In this document: positions 44,901 through 53,653 of the stretch, piece by piece | Position numbering within the stretch: position 1 is the first letter of the stretch | Layout: the number at the start of each line of letters is the position of its first letter | Assembly (NCBI GenBank): GCA_913062925.1 | Contig: CAJXWJ010000004.1 | Location: 28,703-92,702, forward strand | Origin: an uncultured Pseudorhodobacter sp. | GTDB taxonomy: Bacteria > Pseudomonadota > Alphaproteobacteria > Rhodobacterales > Rhodobacteraceae | Length of the DNA stretch: 64,000 nucleotides | Direction: 5' to 3' | Translations under genes and position numbers: made by a program | Notes under the pieces: model-generated | What the model saw: the letters and a program-made list of their open reading frames with translations, nothing else | What the model was told of the DNA's origin: nothing | Database searches by the model: none

Positions 44901-47353
44901 CGGTGGCGGTGGCGGCGGGCGAAAACCTGATCCCGCTGCCGGTCAGCGCCGATTGGGGCGCGGGGGCCTATGTCACGGTGCAGGCGCTGCGGCCGATGGA
45001 TGTGGCGGCGGGGCGCAACCCGGCGCGTGCGCTTGGCCTGACCTATGCCAGCATTGATCCGGGGCCGCGTGCGCTGAAAACCACGATTGAAACCGCGCCC
45101 GAGGCTGATCCACGCGGCTCGCTTGACGTCGCGGTCAAGGTTCAGGGCATTGCGGCAGGCGAAACGGCTTTTGTCACCATTGCGGCGGTCGATCAGGGGA
45201 TCTTGAACCTGACAGCCTATACCCCGCCCGATCCGCAGGGGCATTACTTTGGCCAGCGCAAACTGGGCGTCGGCATCCGCGATCTCTATGGGCGGCTGAT
45301 CGACGGGATGTCGGGCGCGATGGGAGAAACCCGCTCGGGCGGCGATGCGGCGGCACAAGCGCGGCTGCAAGCCCCGCCGCCGACCGAGGATTTGGTCGCC
45401 AATTTTACCGGGCCGATTGCGGTGGATGCGGATGGCTACGCGCGTGCCAGTTTTGCGCTGCCTTCGTTTAACGGCACGGTCAAAGTCATGGTGGTGGCTT
45501 GGTCGAACTCTGCCATCGGGCAGGCCAATGCCGATGTGCTGGTGCGCGATCCGGTGGTTGTCAGCGCCAGCCTGCCACGGTTCTTGCAGCCCGGCGATCA
45601 AAGCCGGATGCTGTTGGAAATTATTCATGCCAGCGGGCCTGCGGGCGAAGTTGGGCTAAGCGTGACCTCAAACGGTTTAACTCTGGGCGCTGTGCCTGAC
45701 CGCTTTGATCTGGCGCAGAACGGCAAGGCGGTGTTCAGGGTGCCGCTGACCGCGCATGATCTGGGCGATCAGACGATCGAGGTCGCCTTGACCACCCCTG
45801 ATGGCAAGCTGTTGCGCAAAACCCTAACAGTGCCCGTGCGCAACAATGATCCGGCCGTCGCAAGGGTGTCGCGCTTTGCGCTGCAACAGGGGCAAAGTCT
45901 GACACTGGATGCCAGTATATTTGCAGGGCTGACCCCCGAAACGGCCACGGCAACGCTGGTCACTGGGCCTTTGGCGCGGCTGAATGCGGCGGGGCTGTTG
46001 GCAGCGCTTGACCGCTATCCTTACGGCTGCACCGAGCAGATCACCTCAAAGGCGCTGCCGCTGTTGTATTTCAACGATCTGGCCCAGGCGTTGCAGCTGC
46101 AAGGGGCCGAGGATCTGACGCAGCGCATTCAAGGCGCGATTGCCGATGCGCTGACCAACCAGGCCTCGAACGGGGCCTTTGGGCTTTGGGGTCCGGTCGA
46201 GGACGGCGGCGATATGTGGCTGGACGCCTATGTCACCGCTTTCCTCAGCCGCGCCAAAGCCATGGGCTACGCCGTGCCGGATCAGGCCTTTCGCTCTGCC
46301 TTGGACAATCTGCGCAATCAGGTCAACTATGCTGCCGATTTCGACAAGGGCGGCGAGGGGCTTGCCTATGCGCTGCTGGTGCTGGCCCGCGAAGGCGCGG
46401 CAGCTGTGGGCGATCTGCGCTATTACGCAGATGTAAAGGGGGCGGCCTTTGCCACCCCGATGGCTATGGCGCAACTGGGGGCGGCGCTGGCAAGCTATGG
46501 CGACCAACCGCGCGCCGATGCGATGTTCCGCCGGGCGGGGCTTGCCTTGCAAACCATGGCCGGACCGGAAACCGAGCAGATCTTTCGTGCCGATTATGGA
46601 ACAGGGTTCCGCGACGCAGCAGCAGTCTTGACGCTGGCCACCGAGGCCGGATCAAAAGCCGTTGACAGGTCTGCCCTCACAGACCGGATTGTCACAAACC
46701 TGCGGCTGTCAACACAGGAGGCTGTCTGGAGCTTGCTGGCCGCACATGCCCTGTTGCAAGGGTCAGAAGCAGGTCAAGGTCAAACAGGTGCGACTGTCAC
46801 AGATCGCATTATGCGGCGTTTAACACCAAGCGACGGTCCTCTGATCCTGCAAAACGATGGTAACGACACAAATGTGACTTTGACAACAATGGGTGTGCCA
46901 AATGAACCTGTGGTTGCGGGGGGCACCGGTTATGCCATTAGCCGCAGCTATTACAGCCTAGACGGCGTTCCGCTTAGCCTCGAGGCGCTGCGGGTTGGTG
47001 AGCGTTTTACCACTGTCCTAACCATTACGCCCTTTGGTCGCGGCGAGGCGCGGTTGATGATCAACGACCCACTGCCCGCCGGTTTTGAAATTGATAACCC
47101 CACTCTTTTATCCAGCGCCAGCGAGGCCATGGCGGCCTTTGGCTTGGAAAGCGACGTCACGCAAACCCAGTTTCGGCAAGATCGGTTTTTGGCGGCGATT
47201 GACCGCAGCTCGAATCAGCCGTTCAAACTGGGCTATGTCTTGCGCGCGATCTCGCCGGGGGTGTTCCACCTGCCTGCCGCCACGGTCGAAGATATGTATC
47301 GCCCCGATCTGACCGGCCGCAGTGATGCGGGCAGCGTCACAATCGCCGAGTGA
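41960..47353 (+). CDS. yfhM: Bacterial alpha-2-macroglobulin with N-terminal PAN domain
   Basis: A very large (1797 aa) periplasmic protease trap. It has a signal peptide (1-30, ending P-I-A-A, no lipobox Cys) and a PAN/apple module (about 45-110, C-Q-R-A-C-A-S-N-T-A-C-E-A-F-T). Then come helical and macroglobulin beta domains, and the thioester motif G-C1357-T-E-Q followed by the alpha/alpha-toroid of the thioester domain. The intact C-x-E-Q means covalent trapping of proteases should be possible. The ATG at 41960 follows TTGGAGGG. pbpC follows with a TGATG overlap, as in the enterobacterial yfhM-pbpC pair, suggesting defence plus peptidoglycan repair. Confidence 0.93.
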   Translation: MRAGLAYLFIGMSLSTAFLMPQPIAAETLVPETRFLIRQDTDLPGGDIASIFDTTLDACQRACASNTACEAFTFNQRNGSCFAKANAGAPVGFANAISGYRFATDPEILARAEALRADLSFVQDWEMPQITLQAKAMANAFPMNDLSAEDLASTSDYATLVSLTDSAEAWADYAEDLRQRAIAAQDDALIYYTQAYYAGVNAYLRGDIPALRHSILVGMAAALEGLDRGRLAVPALQLAQSLQARDDTAAALDRVIGLYGFRMLETQVQSDSPRPRICVTLSEPLAKSGVDYTNFVQLSDQSLTVSSDGDQQLCIEGVQFGSRNSFTLRAGLPAADGQTLAKSVEVTAYVRDRKPSVRFAGRGYVLPRGQDQAIPVETVNTEKLDLTLFKISDRNMLRALQDSYFGAPMNLYQEQDFSDRIGAEIWRGTGLVRQEVNVDVTTRLPLGQALNGQPAGIYALRAAVPGVDPYDVPASWQWFVISDLGLTTLSGTDGLHVFVRSLGTAAAKPGVVVQLLSVTNEVLGETKADDQGYARFEAALALGTGGHAPALIVATAGSDDIAFLSLTDPEFDLSDRGVAGREAAPPVDVFLTTDRGAYRAGETIYATALTRDSSAKAIVGLPLTAILRRPDGVEYSRAQMADAGAGGHIFALPVAGSAPRGLWSLAVFADLDAPALQSKTVLVEDFLPERIDFSQSLPDAAIRLGDAPEMTVAAKYLFGAAGADLAIEGEVLLRAAKGLEAWPRYVFGREDTPFSPVQDSFGGIKTDATGQALIALPLPQIDDPARPLEVRVTTRIAEGSGRPVERSLTRLLAPSSDMIGIKPLFDGVVAEASAARFDLIAIGADLAPVPMQVTWTLTRIETNYQWYQSGGSWNWEPVTSRKRVAEGRADLGDTATSIAAAVDWGQYELVVSAPNGPSSSTRFYAGWYAPADTSDSPDVLEMSLDKPAYASGETAMLRVVPKAEGTALITVLSNRLVAMQTVAVAAGENLIPLPVSADWGAGAYVTVQALRPMDVAAGRNPARALGLTYASIDPGPRALKTTIETAPEADPRGSLDVAVKVQGIAAGETAFVTIAAVDQGILNLTAYTPPDPQGHYFGQRKLGVGIRDLYGRLIDGMSGAMGETRSGGDAAAQARLQAPPPTEDLVANFTGPIAVDADGYARASFALPSFNGTVKVMVVAWSNSAIGQANADVLVRDPVVVSASLPRFLQPGDQSRMLLEIIHASGPAGEVGLSVTSNGLTLGAVPDRFDLAQNGKAVFRVPLTAHDLGDQTIEVALTTPDGKLLRKTLTVPVRNNDPAVARVSRFALQQGQSLTLDASIFAGLTPETATATLVTGPLARLNAAGLLAALDRYPYGCTEQITSKALPLLYFNDLAQALQLQGAEDLTQRIQGAIADALTNQASNGAFGLWGPVEDGGDMWLDAYVTAFLSRAKAMGYAVPDQAFRSALDNLRNQVNYAADFDKGGEGLAYALLVLAREGAAAVGDLRYYADVKGAAFATPMAMAQLGAALASYGDQPRADAMFRRAGLALQTMAGPETEQIFRADYGTGFRDAAAVLTLATEAGSKAVDRSALTDRIVTNLRLSTQEAVWSLLAAHALLQGSEAGQGQTGATVTDRIMRRLTPSDGPLILQNDGNDTNVTLTTMGVPNEPVVAGGTGYAISRSYYSLDGVPLSLEALRVGERFTTVLTITPFGRGEARLMINDPLPAGFEIDNPTLLSSASEAMAAFGLESDVTQTQFRQDRFLAAIDRSSNQPFKLGYVLRAISPGVFHLPAATVEDMYRPDLTGRSDAGSVTIAE

Positions 47354-49392
47354 TGCGCGGTGCGGCGGTCTTTGCGCTGGCGGCGGGCCTGTTTCTGGCA
47401 GGCCTTGGCCGTGATCTGGCCGATCAGTGGATCGACACCACCGATCTGCCCAGCCTAAGCCTGCAAAGCTCTGTCGAGGTGGTGGACCGGCGCGGCGCCT
47501 TGCTGCGGGTCTATACCGTTGCAGATGGCAGATGGCGCTTGGGGCTGCGGCTGGCGGATGTCGATCCGGCTTTTGTCGCCGCACTGCTGTCTTACGAGGA
47601 CAAGCGGTTTTATCAGCACAGCGGCGTGGATACGCGCGCGATGCTGCGCGCGCTGGCGCAGGCGGTTTGGCAGGGGCATGTCAGCTCGGGCGGATCAACG
47701 ATCACCATGCAGGTGGCGCGGCTTTTGGAAGCCAGCGGCACAGGACATTGGGCGGGCAAACTGCGGCAAATCCGGCTGGCGCTGGCGCTAGAGCGGCGCT
47801 TGTCGAAGGCTGAAATCCTGACGCTTTATCTAAAGCTGGCACCCTATGGCGGCAACCTAGAGGGGCTGCGCGCCGCGACGCTGGCCTATTTTGGCAAAGA
47901 GCCGCTGCGCCTGACGCCTGCGCAAATCGCGCTCTTGGTCGCCATTCCGCAATCGCCCGAGGCCCGCCGGCCAGACCGCGCAGTGGCGGCGGCCACCGAT
48001 GCGCGCGACCGGGTTCTGGCGCGGGCGCGGCGCGATGGGCTGATTGACGACGACCAGCTGCGCGCCGCCCGCAGCGAGGTGGTGCCCGCCGCCCGCCGCA
48101 GCTTTCCCGCCCTTGCCCCGCATATGGCCGACCGCGTTCTGGCCGAAGCCGCAGGCCCGTCACGCCATCAGCTGACCTTGGACAAAACCTTGCAGATCAA
48201 GCTGGAACAGCTTGCCCGCGAGGTGGTCGCAGCCCAAGGCGCGCGGCTGCAAGTGGCGCTGGTGGTGGCCGATCACACCTCGGGCGAGATTTTGGCCTCG
48301 GTTGGATCGGCGGCGTATCAGGCCGACCAACGCGCGGGTTTTGTCGATATGACCCGCGCCATCCGCAGCCCCGGATCGACCCTAAAGCCGCTGATTTATG
48401 GCATGGCCTTTGACGAAGGCCTCGCACATCCCGAAACCCTGATCGAGGATCAGCCCAGCGATTTCAACGGCTATCGCCCGCAGAACTTTGACCGCCATTA
48501 TCGCGGCACCATCCGCATCCGCGAGGCCTTGCAGCAATCGCTGAACATCCCCGTGGTGGCGCTGACCGAAGCGATGGGGCCTGCAAAACTGCTGGCGCGG
48601 CTGGATCAGGCGGGGGTGCCCTATGCGCTGCCCAATGGCACGGCGGGGCTGGCGATTGCCTTGGGCGGCATTGGTTTGCGGTTGGAAGATATGGTGCAGC
48701 TTTATGCGATGATCGCGCGCGGCGGGGTCAGCCTGCCGCTGATCCACAAGGCGCAGGCGCAAAATCCGCAGGGCCAGCGCGTGCTATCAGAGGCTGCTGC
48801 GTGGCAGATTGGCGATATTCTTGCAGGCTTGGCCCCGCCGCCCGGCGCGCCTGCCAACCGCTTGGCCTATAAGACCGGCACCTCTTACGGGCACCGCGAT
48901 GCCTGGGCGATTGGCTACGACGGGCGGCATGTGATCGGGGTCTGGATGGGGCGACCCGATGGCACGCCGGTGCCGGGCGCCTTTGGCGCGGATCTGGCAG
49001 CGCCCGTGCTGTTTCAAGCCTTTGCGCGGCTGAAGCCTACCCTGACACCGCAACCCCCCGCCCCGCCCGCGACGCTGCTGGTCTCGACGCTGGATCTGCC
49101 GCAGCCGCTGCGGCATTTCCGCAGTCGCAGTGCCGCTTTTGACGCGCCTGCCGATACGCCTGCCGTGGCATTTCCGCCCGATGGCGCCGAGGTCGAGCTG
49201 CTGCCCGATGGGGTCTTGGCGCGGGTTTCAGGAGGCACCCCGCCCTTTACCTGGCTGGCGAATGGCGCGCCAGTGGTGGTGGCCGAACGGGGGCGCGCGG
49301 TGATGCTGGGCGATCTGGGGCGCGGCTTTGTCACCCTATCGGTGATTGATGCCGAGGGGCGGTCGGCGCGCAGCCAAGTTCGGTTGCGCTAG
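47353..49392 (+). CDS. pbpC: Penicillin-binding protein 1C
   Basis: A bifunctional peptidoglycan glycosyltransferase/transpeptidase-like protein of 679 residues. It has an N-terminal signal anchor (1-20), then a GT51 domain with catalytic E82 in Y-E-D-K-R-F-Y-Q-H and G-G-S-T-I-T-M-Q-V-A-R near 117. The transpeptidase domain has S342-T-L-K345, an S-L-N motif near 398, and K507-T-G-T-S. The C-terminal BiPBP_C domain (about 590-679) is typical of PBP1C. The ATG at 47353 overlaps the macroglobulin stop; a GTG one codon earlier is the alternative. No ribosome binding site is evident, so translation probably depends on coupling. Confidence 0.95.
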   Translation: MRGAAVFALAAGLFLAGLGRDLADQWIDTTDLPSLSLQSSVEVVDRRGALLRVYTVADGRWRLGLRLADVDPAFVAALLSYEDKRFYQHSGVDTRAMLRALAQAVWQGHVSSGGSTITMQVARLLEASGTGHWAGKLRQIRLALALERRLSKAEILTLYLKLAPYGGNLEGLRAATLAYFGKEPLRLTPAQIALLVAIPQSPEARRPDRAVAAATDARDRVLARARRDGLIDDDQLRAARSEVVPAARRSFPALAPHMADRVLAEAAGPSRHQLTLDKTLQIKLEQLAREVVAAQGARLQVALVVADHTSGEILASVGSAAYQADQRAGFVDMTRAIRSPGSTLKPLIYGMAFDEGLAHPETLIEDQPSDFNGYRPQNFDRHYRGTIRIREALQQSLNIPVVALTEAMGPAKLLARLDQAGVPYALPNGTAGLAIALGGIGLRLEDMVQLYAMIARGGVSLPLIHKAQAQNPQGQRVLSEAAAWQIGDILAGLAPPPGAPANRLAYKTGTSYGHRDAWAIGYDGRHVIGVWMGRPDGTPVPGAFGADLAAPVLFQAFARLKPTLTPQPPAPPATLLVSTLDLPQPLRHFRSRSAAFDAPADTPAVAFPPDGAEVELLPDGVLARVSGGTPPFTWLANGAPVVVAERGRAVMLGDLGRGFVTLSVIDAEGRSARSQVRLR

Positions 49393-49413
49393 ACAGGCCC
49401 TACCGGCAAAGGA

Positions 49414-50289
49414 TCAAAGCGATGCCAGAAAGTCATGCACCTCGGCCAAATTGGGAATCGCGGCGACAGCGCCTTGGCGGGTGACTTGCAAGGCAGCTGC
49501 GGCCATAGCTGTGGCAAGCGCAGCCTCGACCCCGTCTGCTGCATCAAGCCGCGCAAGGAAATAGCCCAAAAAGGTATCACCAGCCCCCGTGGTATCAACC
49601 GCCTCGACAGGATGGGCCGGCGCCGAAAGCACCTGATCGCCCAAAATGTAATCGGCCCCTGCCGCGCCTTTGGTCACCAGAATCGCCAGATCCTTGGGCA
49701 AAGAGACGCCCTTGGGCAGTGAGGCCTGCAACTGCGCAAACTCGACCGCATTCACCGACAAAAGATCCAAGCTGTGCAGATGCGGAGTCACATCCTCGGG
49801 CCGGAAGGGCGCGGCAGAAAGAGCCAGCCGCAATCCACGGGCACGCGCTTGGGTCAGGGTGAAATCCAGCAGGTTTGTCTCGTTTTGCATCAAGAGCCAA
49901 CCGCCAACGGGGGCGGCGTCCAGCGCTTGCAACACCGCCGCTTCGGGGATCTTTGCATTTGCGCCCGGATCCAGCACGATGACATTTTCCGCCGCATCAT
50001 CCACCAAGATCAGCGCCGAGCCGGTCTCGGTATCTGCAAGCAACGCCAGACCCGAAGTATCAAGCCCCAAACTTGCCAGCGCCGCAAGCATACGCGCATC
50101 ATCGGCTGCAACGCCGCCAATATGGCGCACATCACCACCAGCGCGCAGAATGGCAACCGATTGGTTCAGCCCCTTGCCCCCCAAACCAAGGCTGGCACTT
50201 GCCGCCGCAATCGTTTCACCCGGCGCGGGGAAATGCTTGACCCGATACACCCGATCCCAATTGATCGACCCAACATTTAAAATCGTCAT
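49414..50289 (-). CDS. PfkB-family sugar kinase (ribokinase-like)
   Basis: A 291-residue carbohydrate kinase. The N-terminal G-S-I-N-W-D with G-G-K-G-L-N-Q near residues 38-44 and the C-terminal D-T-T-G-A-G-D-T-F near 236-244 (anion hole and catalytic Asp) are the two PfkB signatures. The first signature and length are closest to ribokinase, but the substrate cannot be fixed and no ribose transporter is adjacent. The ATG at 50289 follows a perfect AGGAGG. It is convergent with pbpC and divergent from the unknown gene at 50463. Confidence 0.87.
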   Translation of the reverse strand: MTILNVGSINWDRVYRVKHFPAPGETIAAASASLGLGGKGLNQSVAILRAGGDVRHIGGVAADDARMLAALASLGLDTSGLALLADTETGSALILVDDAAENVIVLDPGANAKIPEAAVLQALDAAPVGGWLLMQNETNLLDFTLTQARARGLRLALSAAPFRPEDVTPHLHSLDLLSVNAVEFAQLQASLPKGVSLPKDLAILVTKGAAGADYILGDQVLSAPAHPVEAVDTTGAGDTFLGYFLARLDAADGVEAALATAMAAAALQVTRQGAVAAIPNLAEVHDFLASL

Positions 50290-50462
50290 AAAGGCCTCCT
50301 CGCGCTGCACAGCTGACCCGCACCGAACACCAGCGCGGCCAGAGGTTCAAGCCATCAAACCACGCTGTATTAACCATCAATTCGGAAACATTCCGCAATT
50401 TCGCCACGCTCTTGCCGTGTTTAATGCCGAAAACAGGGGGTCCGACCAAACTGGAGGGTCCT

Positions 50463-51332
50463 ATGCCTGCTCATCCTTATCAGATCTTGACGCGCGGCTG
50501 TCTGGTGCTGGCTTTGGCCTTGGCTGCGGGGCAGTACCTGCAAAGCACGGCGCCTCAACCGCTGCCGGTCTCAAGTCAGCTGCATCTTCATCCGATCAAA
50601 ATCGAAACAGTCACCGCACAGGCAGAGGTCGTGCCGAAACCGCCCGCAAAGATACAGCGCGATTGCGTCACCAGTCTTGATCTTGCCGCATTGGAAAACG
50701 CGATGATTGCGGTGACGCTTGTGGCCAGCTGCCATCCGAACGAAAGGGTTGTGCTAAAGCATGCGGGGCTTGCGATCACGGCTAAGACCACAGTGACAGG
50801 CGCAATCTTTACCGATCTGCCAGCGCTGACGCCGCAAGCCACTGTCGAAGTGTTATTCAAAGACGGCAGCCGACTGCACAGCAGCCTTGAGCTGCCCGAG
50901 GCTGTGAACCTCCGTCGTTTTGCTGTGCAATGGGGGGGCGAGGATGAGTTTCAACTGCACGGGCTAGAGCATAACGCCGATTTCGACGCGGCTGGCGATA
51001 TCAGCCGTACAAATCCAAACACCCCCGCAGCGGGCGCAGCCGCAACGGCAGGTTTTTTGGTAGACCTAGGCGACAGCAGCACCGATTTCCCATTGCTGGC
51101 ACAGGTTTACACCTATCCACCGGACCCTGCCTCCCAGTCCGCGATTGTGGTTGAAGCGGCCGTGACCAAGACCAGCTGCGGCCGTGAAATGCTGGGCGAG
51201 ACGCTGTTCAGCCTGCAAGGTCAGGTCGTCAAAGCCGATTTGACCGTCGCCATGCCAAGTTGTGATGCGATTGGCGACTATCTTTTGTTGAATGATCTTG
51301 TTCCCGAGATGAAAATCGCCTCTTCTGAGTAG
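50463..51332 (+). CDS. Unknown exported or membrane-anchored protein (289 aa)
   Basis: Not recognised. The N-terminus has one hydrophobic segment (about 12-25) that can be a signal peptide or anchor, followed by a Pro-rich stretch. The rest looks beta-rich with scattered Cys (in R-D-C-V-T, A-S-C-H-P-N-E, T-S-C-G-R-E and P-S-C-D-A), consistent with periplasmic disulphides. The segment A-V-E-V-x-F-K-D-G-S resembles an immunoglobulin-like strand pair. The ATG at 50463 follows CTGGAGGG. It is 21 nt upstream of the OmpA-fusion gene and the two are probably co-transcribed and functionally linked. Confidence 0.7.
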   Translation: MPAHPYQILTRGCLVLALALAAGQYLQSTAPQPLPVSSQLHLHPIKIETVTAQAEVVPKPPAKIQRDCVTSLDLAALENAMIAVTLVASCHPNERVVLKHAGLAITAKTTVTGAIFTDLPALTPQATVEVLFKDGSRLHSSLELPEAVNLRRFAVQWGGEDEFQLHGLEHNADFDAAGDISRTNPNTPAAGAAATAGFLVDLGDSSTDFPLLAQVYTYPPDPASQSAIVVEAAVTKTSCGREMLGETLFSLQGQVVKADLTVAMPSCDAIGDYLLLNDLVPEMKIASSE

Positions 51333-51353
51333 GTGTATTAAGCGGTCGGTTTT

Positions 51354-52847
51354 ATGAATGTTTTTTGGGCGGTGGCAATATGGGCCCTGTGTTTTCCCTT
51401 TGGCGGTTTTGCCCAAGACGTCACTCTGAACTCGCGAAATGGCGCGTTGGCGATCCCAGGGCTGTTGCAAGGCTATGATGGCGAAGTGTTTCGGCTTCAA
51501 AGCCGCTATGGTCTGCTGACAATTGATGCCGCTGGCGTGATCTGCGATGGCCCCGCCTGCCCCGATTTGAACGCACCAAAAGCCAAGATCCGCATTGTTG
51601 GTGAAGCCGAAATAGGCCAAGCCCTGCTGCCAGCGCTGATCACAAGTTTTGCCGATGCGCTTGGGTTGGATCACAGCCCGATGCAGCTGCCAGAAAACAC
51701 CGCCCTGCTGAGCGACCCGATCACGCAGCAGGTTTTGGCCGAAATCTCGTTTCAAGCGCTGCCCCCCGCTGCGGCAAAATCTGCGCTGACCGAGGGCCGT
51801 GCCGAACTGATGCTGGCGGCCATCGCCGATCCCGATTTTGGCAGCAAGGCGCTGGCGCTCGAGGCTTTGGTGCCGATTGTTGCGCCTGATAATCCCTTGG
51901 GCGCGATTTCGACCGTAGATCTGGCCAAGGCACTGGCGGGGAAACTGAACAACTGGCAAGAGCTTGGCGGCCCCGACATGCCTTTGGTGCTGCATGGTTT
52001 GGAGGCCGACAGCGATCTGCAACGTGCGCTGACGGCTCGATTGGGTGGTAGCACTGCGCCGATCATCCCGCATTCCAGCCTGAAAAGCTTGTCGCAGGCG
52101 GTGGCCAAAGACCCTTGGGCGCTGGCGATCACCGGGCGAAACGGCATCGGCCGTGCCAAGCAGCTGGCCTTGACCGACAGCTGCGGCTTTCCGCTGTCGC
52201 CCAGCCCGCTTGCAATAAAGGCCGAGGATTACCCACTGACACTGCCAGTTTATTTTCTAACCCCGCGCCGCCGCTTGCCGCTGATGGCGCGCGAGTTGTT
52301 GGAGTTTTTGGCCCAGCCCAGCGCCCAAGCTGCGATTGCGGCCAGCGGCTATAGTGACCGCAGCCCCGAGCGGCAACCGCTGGTCGCTGATGGTGCGCGT
52401 CTGATGACTGCGCTGGCGCATGCGGGTGCGGAAACCTCGCTTGCCGATCTGCAACAGCTTGCGGCTGTGATGCAGCAGGCCGACCGGCTGTCGCTGACCT
52501 TCCGCTTTCGTGACGGGTCGAATGACTTGGACGCGAGTGCGCAAAACAGCCTTGCCGATCTGGCACGGCTGATCGAGGTGGATGGTTTCGCCAATACCAA
52601 GCTTATTCTTGCGGGGTTTTCCGATGGCACTGGTGGGGCCGCGGCAAACCGTGCGCTGGCGCAGGCCCGCGCGCAGGCGGTGTTAGACGCGCTAAAGACC
52701 CTGATCCCAAGCACACCCGAGGCCAAGCTGCCCAGCATTGCAGCCTTTGGCGAGGTGCTGCCAATTGCCTGCGATAAAACCGCCGCTGGTCGCCGGTTGA
52801 ACCGACGGGTCGAGCTGTGGTTGGAACCCGTCTTTGCGGGCCGCTAA
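51354..52847 (+). CDS. Periplasmic fusion: substrate-binding-protein-like domain plus OmpA C-terminal domain
   Basis: A 497-residue exported protein with signal peptide at 1-20 (cleavage near G-F-A-Q). Residues about 80-330 resemble a PstS-type phosphate-binding protein (opening K-I-R-I-V-G-E-A-E-I-G-Q-A-L-L-P-A-L). The C-terminal 110 residues form an OmpA/MotB peptidoglycan-binding domain, with G-F-S-D-G-T-G-G near 422, the A-x-N-R-x-L-A-x-x-R-A-x-A-V segment, and N-R-R-V-E-L-W at the end. It may sense or hold a ligand while tethered to the wall. It follows the unknown exported gene by 21 nt. Its stop interlocks with that of radC (CTAA at 52844-52847). Confidence 0.8.
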   Translation: MNVFWAVAIWALCFPFGGFAQDVTLNSRNGALAIPGLLQGYDGEVFRLQSRYGLLTIDAAGVICDGPACPDLNAPKAKIRIVGEAEIGQALLPALITSFADALGLDHSPMQLPENTALLSDPITQQVLAEISFQALPPAAAKSALTEGRAELMLAAIADPDFGSKALALEALVPIVAPDNPLGAISTVDLAKALAGKLNNWQELGGPDMPLVLHGLEADSDLQRALTARLGGSTAPIIPHSSLKSLSQAVAKDPWALAITGRNGIGRAKQLALTDSCGFPLSPSPLAIKAEDYPLTLPVYFLTPRRRLPLMARELLEFLAQPSAQAAIAASGYSDRSPERQPLVADGARLMTALAHAGAETSLADLQQLAAVMQQADRLSLTFRFRDGSNDLDASAQNSLADLARLIEVDGFANTKLILAGFSDGTGGAAANRALAQARAQAVLDALKTLIPSTPEAKLPSIAAFGEVLPIACDKTAAGRRLNRRVELWLEPVFAGR

Positions 52848-53611
52848 AGATAGCCCTGCGCGCGAAAGCTCAGCTCGCGGCTTTTGCCGATAATCAGGTG
52901 ATCATGCAGCAAAATGCCCAAAACATCGCCCGCGTCTTTGATCTGATGCGTCATCGACACATCAGCATCCGAAGGCGTTGGGTCGCCTGAAGGGTGGTTG
53001 TGCACCAGAATAATCGCGCTGGCGTTCAGCTCTAGCGCGCGCTTGACCACCTCGCGCGGGTAGACGGGCACATGATCGACCGTGCCCTTGGCCTGTTCTT
53101 CATCGGCGATCAGCACGTTTTTGCGATCCAGAAACAGAATGCGGAACTGTTCGGTTTCACGGTGCGCCATGGTGGTGTGGCAATAATCCAGCAGCGCATC
53201 CCAAGACGACAGAACCGCGCGGTTCATCACCCGCGCGCGCATCATCCGCTGGGCTGCGGCTTCGACGATCTTCAGTTCTTGCACCACAGCCTCGCCCACA
53301 CCTTTGACCGCCAGCAAGCGTGCGGGGCTGGCAGTGACCACGCGGTTAAAATCGCCAAAGCTGTCAAGCAGCAGCCGCGCCAAGGGCTTGACGTCTTGGC
53401 GCGGAATGGCGCGAAACAGCAGCAGTTCCAACATCTCGTAATCAGGCATCGCCGCCGCACCGCCTTCCATAAAGCGGCTGCGCAGGCGTTTGCGATGATC
53501 TGCGATATAGGACGGCAATCTGCCCAAGACAGGCGCGCCCAGCGCTTCGTCCCCCTCTTCATGGGTGAACAGCGGCAAGCCCAAGTCCTGAAAGGCGCGA
53601 TCTATGCTCAT
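52844..53611 (-). CDS. radC: RadC family protein (JAB/MPN metalloprotease fold)
   Basis: A 255-residue protein. The N-terminal UPF0758 region has R-L-R-S-R-F near 42, E-L-L-L near 61, and a helix-hairpin-helix (V-K-G-V-G near 101). The MPN domain follows (about 130-255) with the JAMM zinc motif H-N-H-P-S-G-D-P-T-P-S-D-A-D near 200-213 and its upstream Glu. The name reflects an old repair phenotype that did not hold up; the true role is unknown. The start at 53611 has only a weak ribosome binding site. It is convergent with the OmpA-fusion gene. Confidence 0.92.
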   Translation of the reverse strand: MSIDRAFQDLGLPLFTHEEGDEALGAPVLGRLPSYIADHRKRLRSRFMEGGAAAMPDYEMLELLLFRAIPRQDVKPLARLLLDSFGDFNRVVTASPARLLAVKGVGEAVVQELKIVEAAAQRMMRARVMNRAVLSSWDALLDYCHTTMAHRETEQFRILFLDRKNVLIADEEQAKGTVDHVPVYPREVVKRALELNASAIILVHNHPSGDPTPSDADVSMTHQIKDAGDVLGILLHDHLIIGKSRELSFRAQGYL

Positions 53612-53653
53612 AGCGCAAAGTCTGCGCCAAAACTGGTGAATATATCGTTAAGA

